DNA of 14,264 nucleotides. It comes from Altererythrobacter sp. GTDB taxonomy: Bacteria > Pseudomonadota > Alphaproteobacteria > Sphingomonadales > Sphingomonadaceae. Within the stretch, counting starts at the first letter, position 1; the number at the start of each line of letters is the position of its first letter. The stretch lies in contig JAGXGU010000135.1 in assembly GCA_024636575.1 (NCBI GenBank), positions 1 to 14,264 of the forward strand. Reading direction: 5' to 3'. Under the pieces are notes generated by a model, which did no database searches, was not told the origin of the DNA, and worked only from the letters and a program-made list of their open reading frames with translations. Below, piece after piece: positions 6,894-12,717 of the stretch. The position numbers were made by a program, and so were the translations under genes.

Positions 6894-7790
6894 ATGCAAT
6901 CGCAGGAAATGGCCGCCAAAATCGCCAATGGACACGGTTTTATCGCCGCGCTCGACCAAAGTGGCGGATCGACCCCCAAGGCACTGCGCGGGTACGGTGT
7001 CGATGACAGCGAATGGTCCGGCGATGAAGAGATGTTCGCCAAGATCCACGAGATGCGTTGCCGCATCATAAATTCGCCCAGTTTCAATGCCGACAAGATA
7101 CTGGGCGCGATCCTGTTTGAAAAAACTATGGATGGCTGCGTGGCCGATGGCACTTCGGTGCCGGACAAGCTGAAATCGCGCGGGATCGTGCCATTCCTGA
7201 AAGTGGACAAGGGCCTGCAGGAAGAAGCCAGCGGCGTCCAACTGATGAAGCCTGACCCGGCGCTTGGTGCAATGCTGGAAAAGGGCAAGGCCGCCGGAAT
7301 CTTCGGCACGAAAATGCGCTCGGTCATCCAGTCAGCCAATGCTGCCGGGATCGCGGCCATAGCCAAACAGCAATTCGAAGTCGGGCGCCAGATCCTGTCC
7401 CACGGATTGATGCCCATAATCGAACCCGAAGTGAACATCCAGGCCGCCGACCGCGCACAATCCGAAGCGATCCTGCTCAGTGAAATTCTTAAGGCACTCG
7501 ATTCGCTGCCTGGTGGCGAACAGGTCATGCTGAAGCTGTCCCTGCCAGTGGAGGCGAACCTTTACAAACCGCTCGTCGATCATCCCAAGGTGCTGCGCGT
7601 GGTTGCCCTGTCGGGCGGCTTCAGCCGGGCGGAAGCTTGCGAGAAACTGGCCAGGAACGCCGGCATGATCGCCAGTTTCAGCCGCGCATTGCTGTCAGAT
7701 TTGCGGGTGACGATGGATGATGCGGAATTCGACGCAGCATTGGGCGTAGCAATAGATGAAATCTACGACGCCTCGATCGCCGGACAATAG
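6894..7790 (+). CDS. fba: class I fructose-bisphosphate aldolase
   Basis: This enzyme cleaves or forms fructose-1,6-bisphosphate from dihydroxyacetone phosphate and glyceraldehyde-3-phosphate through a lysine Schiff base. The 298-residue protein starts MQSQEMAAKI and continues GFIAALDQSGGSTPKAL (15-31), the hallmark of the small bacterial class I aldolases resembling the Staphylococcus enzyme. LKVDKGL (102-108), PEVNI (178-182), VMLKLSLP (211-218) with the probable Schiff-base Lys214, and the phosphate-binding LSGGFSR (239-245) follow. It is metal-independent, unlike class II enzymes. The ATG at 6894 has GGGGA upstream. An in-frame ATG at 6870 would add eight residues not usual in the family. 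The 80-nt gap before it leaves room for its own promoter. Confidence 0.96.
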   Translation: MQSQEMAAKIANGHGFIAALDQSGGSTPKALRGYGVDDSEWSGDEEMFAKIHEMRCRIINSPSFNADKILGAILFEKTMDGCVADGTSVPDKLKSRGIVPFLKVDKGLQEEASGVQLMKPDPALGAMLEKGKAAGIFGTKMRSVIQSANAAGIAAIAKQQFEVGRQILSHGLMPIIEPEVNIQAADRAQSEAILLSEILKALDSLPGGEQVMLKLSLPVEANLYKPLVDHPKVLRVVALSGGFSRAEACEKLARNAGMIASFSRALLSDLRVTMDDAEFDAALGVAIDEIYDASIAGQ

Positions 7791-7827
7791 ACTTGGCGGC
7801 AGGCGGGCGGGGCGGTAAGGGCGCGCC

Positions 7828-8490
7828 ATGTCCAATACAGTCACCCGCTGCCAGCTTTACCTGATCTCTCCACTTGAAGTGGGCGGGGATTTTCCCGCGC
7901 GTCTCGAACGGGCGCTTTGCGCGCCGGTGGGCAAGAGCCCGATCACTGCCTTCCAGTTCCGGGTCAAGGGGTTGGGGCAGCACGAGGCGGCTGAATTGGC
8001 CAAGCCCCTGCAGGAAATCTGCGCGGCGCATGACGTCGCGTTTATTGTGAATGACGATGTGGCGCTCGCCAAGCGGCTTGGCGCGGATGGAGTGCATCTG
8101 GGCCAGCAGGATGGCTCCGTCCGCGATGCTCGGGAGGAATTGGGCCGGGCTGTTCAGATCGGCGTAACCTGTCACGGCAGCCGTCACATGGCGATGGAGG
8201 CAGGCGAGCAGGGGGCGGATTACGTTGCGTTCGGGGCGTTCTTTTCCAGTTCGACCAAGGATGTGGAACACATGGCGGAAATCGAACTGATTGAGTTCTG
8301 GAGCGAACTGTTTGAAATTCCCAGTGTGGCGATCGGCGGAATTACGCCCGAAAATTGCGTACCGATAATCGCTGCCGGTGCGGACTTTATCGCTGTCTCG
8401 GGCGCAGTCTGGAACGGTGACGAAGCCGCCGCCGTGCGCGCATTTGCTGAGCGCCTTCAATCCGTCAGGGTCGATCGGAGTCGGGGTTGA
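7828..8490 (+). CDS. thiE: thiamine-phosphate synthase
   Basis: ThiE joins the thiazole and pyrimidine moieties to make thiamine phosphate. The 220-residue TIM barrel shows FQFRVKG (42-48; the QxRxK-type substrate loop with Phe), IVNDDVALA (73-81), and GADGVHLGQQD (86-96). The substrate loop GVTCHGSRH (112-120), GADYVAFGAFF with STK (129-144), IGGI (169-172) and AVSGAV (189-194) follow. The middle loop differs from the classical GVSxH but fits alphaproteobacterial ThiE as I recall them. It follows the aldolase by 37 nt and probably shares its transcript. No TPP riboswitch-like structure fits in that short gap, and no other thiamine gene is in the window. A role in supplying cofactor for transketolase is an inference from the shared cluster. 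Confidence 0.9.
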   Translation: MSNTVTRCQLYLISPLEVGGDFPARLERALCAPVGKSPITAFQFRVKGLGQHEAAELAKPLQEICAAHDVAFIVNDDVALAKRLGADGVHLGQQDGSVRDAREELGRAVQIGVTCHGSRHMAMEAGEQGADYVAFGAFFSSSTKDVEHMAEIELIEFWSELFEIPSVAIGGITPENCVPIIAAGADFIAVSGAVWNGDEAAAVRAFAERLQSVRVDRSRG

Positions 8491-8601
8491 GACCGGCTAC
8501 GTAGTCAATCCGGGAGCAAAATCACCCGCGACGAGTTGTTTTCCTATCAGGTCCGCTGTCAGCCAATTTGGCCGGCGGCGCAGTTTTGAAGGGAAATTCT
8601 C
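8491..8601. other. intergenic leader before the L,D-transpeptidase
   Basis: This stretch lies between thiE and the L,D-transpeptidase gene. It contains a small palindrome GCCAATTTGGC at 8562-8572, which could be an operator, and AAGGGA at 8589-8594. No clear promoter or terminator hairpin with a T-tract was recognised. Confidence 0.3.
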
Positions 8602-8616
8602 ATTCGCAATCTGGTC

Positions 8617-9768
8617 ATGTCCGCTTCGTTCCTCGCCCTGACTGCTTGCGGTCTTAGTGGCACTGACAACAATGCTGACGAATCGAAAACCGTAGAGGTC
8701 CCACAACCCCCGGCCGACAATTTCGCTGACGAGATGGCCTCGCGCGACCCCGCGATGGGCGAACGGGTGCCCGAAGAAATTCCTGACAGTGAGGACCGTC
8801 CGGTGATGCAGGCACAGGTGGTTCTGGAACGTCAGGGCTTTGGCCCAGGGGTCATCGATGGGGAAATGGGGCTGTCGACCGAGAATGCCCTGACCGGATT
8901 TCAGGAGGCACACGGGCTGGATGTCACGGGCGAGATGGACGAGGCCACCACACAAAAATTGGCGCAATGGGACAATATCCCCGCGACCCGGGTTGTTACC
9001 ATTCCCGAATCCTGGGCAAAACTGTCCTTTACCAAAATCCCTGACGGGGCTGACCAGCAGGCAAAATTGGACAGCCTCGGTTACAACTCTCTGGATGAAA
9101 AGCTGGCGGAGCGGTTTCATACCACCATCGATGTTTTGAAAATGCTTAACCCCGGCGGGAAGCCAGCGGGGAAGAACCAGGTAAAGACGCAGGACGCAGC
9201 GGCAGCAGACCCGTTAGCAACAGGTGCATTCTTTTCTGCCGGACAACGGATCCGGGTACCCAACGTCGGCGCTGACCGCATCGCGCCAGGTGCCAAGGAC
9301 AAAGAAAGCTGGAGCAAGACATTGGCTTCGCTCGGCGTGGGCAGCGAACAGCCCAAAGCCACCAGGATCGTGGTCAGCAAATCGGCCGGTACCTTGAAAG
9401 CGTTCGACGCGAACGATAAACTTGTGGCCCTGTTCACGGTGACCACCGGATCAAAGAACGACCCTCTGCCGCTGGGTAATTGGGAAGTGAAAGGCACCGC
9501 GTATAATCCGCCATTTGCGTATAATCCTGAACTGTTCTGGGATGTGCCAAACACTGACGACAAGCAGCAACTCCCGCCGGGGCCAAACGGCCCGGTCGGG
9601 GTGGTATGGATCGATCTGACCAAGGAACATTATGGAATTCACGGCACCCCGGAACCGCAGACGATTGGCCGGGTGGAAAGCCACGGCTGCGTGCGCCTGA
9701 CCAACTGGGACGCGGCGCGGTTGGCAGGGATGGTCAAACCGGGGACATCAGTGCTATTCAAATCCTGA
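8617..9768 (+). CDS. L,D-transpeptidase (YkuD) lipoprotein with PG-binding domain
   Basis: This enzyme forms 3-3 cross-links in peptidoglycan or attaches proteins to it, acting in the periplasm. The 383-residue product has a lipobox LTAC (Cys11) and an acidic linker. A peptidoglycan-binding domain follows at about 64-116 (QVVLERQGFGPGVIDG, FQEAHGLDVTG), then a degenerate LysM-like stretch at about 151-216 (LAERFHTTIDVLKMLNP). The YkuD catalytic domain spans about 248-382 and includes His342 in IHGTPEP and SHGCVRLTN (355-363) with catalytic Cys358; it looks intact. From the ATG at 8617 the signal peptide would be only ten residues and uncharged. Reading from an ATT at 8602, with AAGGGA seven bases upstream, adds five residues including an Arg and makes a normal lipoprotein signal. 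The M23 gene starts one base after the stop. Confidence 0.94.
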   Translation: MSASFLALTACGLSGTDNNADESKTVEVPQPPADNFADEMASRDPAMGERVPEEIPDSEDRPVMQAQVVLERQGFGPGVIDGEMGLSTENALTGFQEAHGLDVTGEMDEATTQKLAQWDNIPATRVVTIPESWAKLSFTKIPDGADQQAKLDSLGYNSLDEKLAERFHTTIDVLKMLNPGGKPAGKNQVKTQDAAAADPLATGAFFSAGQRIRVPNVGADRIAPGAKDKESWSKTLASLGVGSEQPKATRIVVSKSAGTLKAFDANDKLVALFTVTTGSKNDPLPLGNWEVKGTAYNPPFAYNPELFWDVPNTDDKQQLPPGPNGPVGVVWIDLTKEHYGIHGTPEPQTIGRVESHGCVRLTNWDAARLAGMVKPGTSVLFKS

Positions 9769-9769
9769 T

Positions 9770-10462
9770 ATGGCCGCAAACTGGACTGATCGCATACTGA
9801 CCATTGTCGTCACGGCAACGCTGACTTCGGCGATGTGGATCGTTGCGGGTGGCAGTCTGATGGAAATGTCGGACAGCGCCGGTCAACGCGATTCTACTCG
9901 CCCAGCGGATGCGGCGCCTAGCCCGCGCATTGTGGTGGATTCCATGCCTGCGACTGCAACTGGAGGGACGCCGACAGTAGCGCCGCTAGACGGGGGCGGA
10001 GCGGTTCGGCCCGACGCGAGTCAGGTCAGGGAATTGATGGTGCCGGTTCTCAATGTTCGGCCATCAGATCTGACGGATACCTTCAGTGATGCACGCGGCG
10101 ATGCGACCCGGTTACACGAAGCGATCGACATAATGGCACCGGAAGGGACCACAGTGGTGGCTGCCGCGCCTGGCACCATAGAAAAACTCTTCACTTCCAA
10201 TGCAGGGGGCAAGACCATCTATATCCGTTCGGGCGACCGGCTGACGATCCATCACTATGCCCATCTGGCGGATTATGCGGTGGGTTTGAAAGAAGGCCAG
10301 CGGGTCCGGCGCGGCCAACGGCTTGGTTCGGTGGGCAGCACCGGAAACGCCACGGAGGCAGCACCGCATCTGCACTTTGCCATTTTGCGCACCACGGCCG
10401 ATGCCGAATGGTGGGAACCTGCCAATGCGATCAACCCGTTCCCATTGTTGACCGGAAAGTAG
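9770..10462 (+). CDS. membrane-anchored M23 family peptidase (LytM-type)
   Basis: M23 enzymes are zinc endopeptidases that cut peptide cross-links in peptidoglycan. The 230-residue protein has an uncleaved-looking N-terminal membrane helix (about 9-27, ILTIVVTATLTSAMWIVAG) and a flexible Pro/Ala/Thr-rich linker (about 35-85). The M23 domain covers about 95-228. The zinc ligands are all present: LHEAID gives His116 and Asp120, and HLHF gives His202. His165 in HHYAHL is the likely catalytic histidine, so activity is expected. The ATG lies one base after the L,D-transpeptidase stop and has no Shine-Dalgarno, so translation is probably coupled. Pairing a cross-link maker with a cross-link cutter suggests they act together on the cell wall. 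Confidence 0.93.
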   Translation: MAANWTDRILTIVVTATLTSAMWIVAGGSLMEMSDSAGQRDSTRPADAAPSPRIVVDSMPATATGGTPTVAPLDGGGAVRPDASQVRELMVPVLNVRPSDLTDTFSDARGDATRLHEAIDIMAPEGTTVVAAAPGTIEKLFTSNAGGKTIYIRSGDRLTIHHYAHLADYAVGLKEGQRVRRGQRLGSVGSTGNATEAAPHLHFAILRTTADAEWWEPANAINPFPLLTGK

Positions 10463-10465
10463 CCT

Positions 10466-10831
10466 TCATCCGGTGGCACCGCCACGCACGCAGCGTATCC
10501 GTGATACCTCACCATTTTCGTCAATCCAGCGCAGTGTGGCAGGGCTGATGCGGTCAAACTTCATTCCAGCCATCGGGCCGCGCGTAAATGTCACCCGCTT
10601 GCCGGTCAGCAAATATGTGCCCGAACCATCCGGCGTGTGATAAGTCGAAGAATTGCCGACGGTGAAATGCTTGTCCTCCAGCGGAATCCACGCCTGGCCA
10701 TCCGCATCGCCGGGCAGGGCGCAGCGGTATTCACCGATAGGCAGTGTACCCAGCTTCCCGCCCGGTGCTGCCAACGCGGGCACGCACAGGCACAGGCAAG
10801 CGGCCGAAGCTGTCAAAATCCTGATCATCAT
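10466..10831 (-). CDS. small exported protein of unknown function
   Basis: From the ATG at 10831 this is a 121-residue protein. Its N-terminus MMIRILTASAACLCLCVPALAAPGG is a clear Sec signal peptide (charged start, hydrophobic core, cleavage after ALA). The mature part has two cysteines: one in EYRCALPGD near its start and one in RIRCVRG near its end. These could form a disulfide in the periplasm. I recognise no named family. A longer start at 10864 has the better ribosome site (AAGGA, eight bases) but puts eleven residues, including Asp and Glu, before the signal; either is possible. The gene ends 3 nt from the M23 stop on the other strand and is divergent from efp. Confidence 0.75.
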   Translation of the reverse strand: MMIRILTASAACLCLCVPALAAPGGKLGTLPIGEYRCALPGDADGQAWIPLEDKHFTVGNSSTYHTPDGSGTYLLTGKRVTFTRGPMAGMKFDRISPATLRWIDENGEVSRIRCVRGGATG

Positions 10832-10875
10832 GGCGGCAATCTCTAACATCCAGTCGCCCATCATGCCAGCTATCC

Positions 10876-10904
10876 TTGCCGCACACGCATAGGTGGTTTA
10901 AGGG
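10876..10904 (+). promoter_or_regulatory. possible efp promoter
   Basis: TTGCCG (10876-10881), 17 bases and TAAGGG (10899-10904) sit in the gap between the exported-protein gene and efp. They would give a transcript leader of about 50 nt. The -10 is degenerate but matches the pattern seen before tRNA-Leu and the aldolase. Confidence 0.35.
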
Positions 10905-10961
10905 CGCGTCCACACCACAGGCATCGCGCCTGCATTTTACGAAAAACAAGGTTCAGTCCCC

Positions 10962-11525
10962 ATGAAAATCAGCGGCGTGGACATCCGTCCCGGCAACATC
11001 ATCGAATATGAAGGCGGCATCTGGAAGGTCGGCAAGATCCAGCATACCCAGCCGGGCAAGGGCGGGGCCTATATGCAGGTCGAAATGAAAAACCTGGTTG
11101 ATGGCCGCAAGACCAACGTCCGCTATCGCAGCGCGGATACGGTAGAAAAAGTCCATCTCGACACCAAGGATTTCCAGTTCCTCTATGCCGAGGAGCAGAG
11201 CCTGATCTTCATGGACAAGGATAATTACGAGCAGATCACCCTGCCCAGGGATTTGCTGGGCGATGCCGCAGCATTCCTGACCGACGGCATGGATGTGACG
11301 CTGGAATTGTATGACGAAAAACCGATCAGTGTTGCGCTGCCCGATCAGGTTGAGGCGACGATTGTCGAGGCCGATGCCGTGGTAAAGGGGCAAACTGCTT
11401 CGTCCAGCTACAAGCCGGCGGTGCTTGAAAACGGCGTACGCGTGATGGTGCCGCCGCATATCGAAAGCGGCACCCGCATCGTGGTTGATGTGTATGACCG
11501 CACCTATGTCGGCAAGGTTAGCTGA
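10962..11525 (+). CDS. efp: elongation factor P
   Basis: EF-P binds the ribosome between the P and E sites and relieves stalling at consecutive prolines. The 187-residue length and three-domain layout are normal: a KOW-like N-terminal domain at about 1-65, an OB domain at about 66-128, and a C-terminal OB domain at about 129-187 with the family signature region (ENGVRVMVPPHIESGTRI). Lys33, in the loop QPGKGGAY (30-37), is in the position of the lysine that EpmA beta-lysylates in E. coli, so a modified form is likely. No epmA or epmB is in this window. AAGG lies upstream of the ATG. The next gene begins 6 nt after the stop, so the pair is probably one operon. Confidence 0.98.
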   Translation: MKISGVDIRPGNIIEYEGGIWKVGKIQHTQPGKGGAYMQVEMKNLVDGRKTNVRYRSADTVEKVHLDTKDFQFLYAEEQSLIFMDKDNYEQITLPRDLLGDAAAFLTDGMDVTLELYDEKPISVALPDQVEATIVEADAVVKGQTASSSYKPAVLENGVRVMVPPHIESGTRIVVDVYDRTYVGKVS

Positions 11526-11531
11526 ACCGTC

Positions 11532-12350
11532 ATGCAATTATCCGGTGTAATTCGAGTAATGGAGCGCGCCGCGCGCAAGGCTGGCGCGCGCCTTCGCCGT
11601 GATTTCGGCGAAGTCGAACATCTGCAGGTCAGCCGCAAGGGGCCAGCGGATTTCGTATCCAAGGCAGACCAGCGTTCCGAACGCATTCTGTATGATGAAC
11701 TGCTTGCCGCGCGACCCGATTGGGGATTTGTGCTGGAAGAAGCGGGCGTGATCGAGGGCGATCCGGGCAAGCCGCGGTGGATCATCGATCCGCTGGATGG
11801 CACCAGCAATTTCCTCCACGGCATTCCGCATTTCGCAATATCGATCGCGGCGCAGGAACCGAAACTGGATGGCAGCGGTTGGGGCGATGTGTTCGCCGGT
11901 GTGATCTATCAACCGATCACCGACGAGACATTCTGGGCGGAAAAGACACGCAGTTCGTGGCTGCAGGATGCACGGCTGCGGGTTTCCTCCCGTCAGAGCA
12001 TGTCGGATTCGCTGATTGCCACCGGGATCCCGTTTCAGGGCCACGGCAGTTTCGCCGAATGGTCGAAGATTTTTGCAGCGGTTGGTCCTCAGGTTGCCGG
12101 TATCCGCCGGTTCGGCGCCGCCTCGCTCGATCTCGCTTGGCTGGCGCAAGGCCGGTATGACGGTTTCTGGGAAAGCGGCCTCAATGATTGGGACACCGCG
12201 GCCGGATGTCTGCTGGTGCGCGAAGCAGGCGGCTTTGTCAGCGATTATCGCGGACGGTCATCGCCGATCCATTCCGCACAAATTGTCGCAGGCAATGATG
12301 TCATTCATTCAAAACTGCACAAATTGGTCGCCGGCGCGATCAAGGCGTGA
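11532..12350 (+). CDS. suhB: inositol monophosphatase family protein
   Basis: This is a magnesium-dependent, lithium-sensitive-type sugar-phosphate phosphatase. The 272-residue protein has all the metal-site motifs: Glu69/Glu70 in FVLEEAG, WIIDPLDGTSNFLHG (83-97) with Asp86 and Asp89, and NDWDTAAG (218-225) with Asp221. In E. coli the homologue SuhB also joins the rRNA antitermination complex; whether that holds here cannot be read from the sequence. The usual Gly-rich turn after the central strand reads EKTRSSW instead of a GxGA-type sequence, a small variation. It follows efp by 6 nt. Confidence 0.94.
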   Translation: MQLSGVIRVMERAARKAGARLRRDFGEVEHLQVSRKGPADFVSKADQRSERILYDELLAARPDWGFVLEEAGVIEGDPGKPRWIIDPLDGTSNFLHGIPHFAISIAAQEPKLDGSGWGDVFAGVIYQPITDETFWAEKTRSSWLQDARLRVSSRQSMSDSLIATGIPFQGHGSFAEWSKIFAAVGPQVAGIRRFGAASLDLAWLAQGRYDGFWESGLNDWDTAAGCLLVREAGGFVSDYRGRSSPIHSAQIVAGNDVIHSKLHKLVAGAIKA

Positions 12351-12360
12351 TGCAGAAGAC

Positions 12361-12389
12361 TTGAAGTGAATAGAAAGCGGGGTTAAGCA
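12361..12389 (+). promoter_or_regulatory. likely promoter of tRNA-Leu
   Basis: TTGAAG (12361-12366), 17 bases and TAAGCA (12384-12389) lie just upstream of the tRNA. Transcription would begin at about 12396, roughly 16 nt before the tRNA 5' end, a usual distance for a tRNA gene. Confidence 0.42.
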
Positions 12390-12411
12390 GCCGCGCAATC
12401 CGCGAAAGAGT

Positions 12412-12496
12412 GCCCCTGTGGTGGAATCGGTAGACGCGCTCGACTCAAAATCGAGTTCCTAACGGAGTGCCAGTTCGAGTCTGGCCAGGGGCACCA
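12412..12496 (+). tRNA. tRNA-Leu (CAA)
   Basis: This is an 85-nt class II tRNA. The acceptor GCCCCTG pairs perfectly with CAGGGGC. The anticodon stem CTCGA/TCGAG encloses the loop CTCAAAA, so the anticodon is CAA, reading the leucine codon TTG. A long variable arm (TTCCTAACGGAGT region) and the T-loop TTCGAGT are present. The discriminator is A and CCA is encoded. Confidence 0.97.
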
Positions 12497-12515
12497 AATT
12501 TCTTTGAATTCTGGA

Positions 12516-12527
12516 TTTTTGTTTTTT
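12516..12527 (+). terminator. T-rich tract after tRNA-Leu
   Basis: TTTTTGTTTTTT begins 20 nt after the tRNA CCA. No strong GC-rich hairpin stands directly before it, so it is only a possible termination site for the tRNA transcript. Confidence 0.3.
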
Positions 12528-12620
12528 GCAGGCGCATGCGCGTGAGCTATTTGCTCGCATTGGCCCAGGCGACTTTGCGCCGCTGGGTAGACGGGGCCGG
12601 ATAGGCGGGATCAGGCATAA

Positions 12621-12661
12621 TAACCCGTCCCCCGAATAATATTAACCCGTCCCCTGAATAA
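12621..12661. repeat. two-copy tandem direct repeat, 22-bp period
   Basis: TAACCCGTCCCCCGAATAA at 12621-12639 is repeated at 12643-12661 as TAACCCGTCCCCTGAATAA: 19 bp with one C/T difference and a 3-bp spacer. On the minus strand this reads as two GGGGACGGGTTA units. Similar GGGGAC-type repeats are, as I recall, seen beside Y1/REP-associated transposase genes in proteobacteria, so this may be an element remnant. No transposase is present here. Confidence 0.7.
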
Positions 12662-12717
12662 AATTGCCGAATTCACTTGTGTTTAGCGCCGCGCTTTGGG
12701 ATTCGCTGCGTCAGACG

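Noticed and set aside
2099..7790. A Calvin-cycle (cbb) operon reading of the tkt-gap-pgk-aldolase cluster.
   Set aside because: No Rubisco, phosphoribulokinase or cbbR gene is in the window, and the aldolase is class I. General carbon metabolism explains the set.
7791..7827. TPP riboswitch before thiE.
   Set aside because: The gap is only 37 nt and lacks the conserved TPP-riboswitch core.
10473..10485. GTGGC-ACC-GCCAC hairpin between the converging M23 and exported-protein genes as a terminator.
   Set aside because: Only five base pairs, no T-tract on either strand, and it lies inside the minus-strand coding region.
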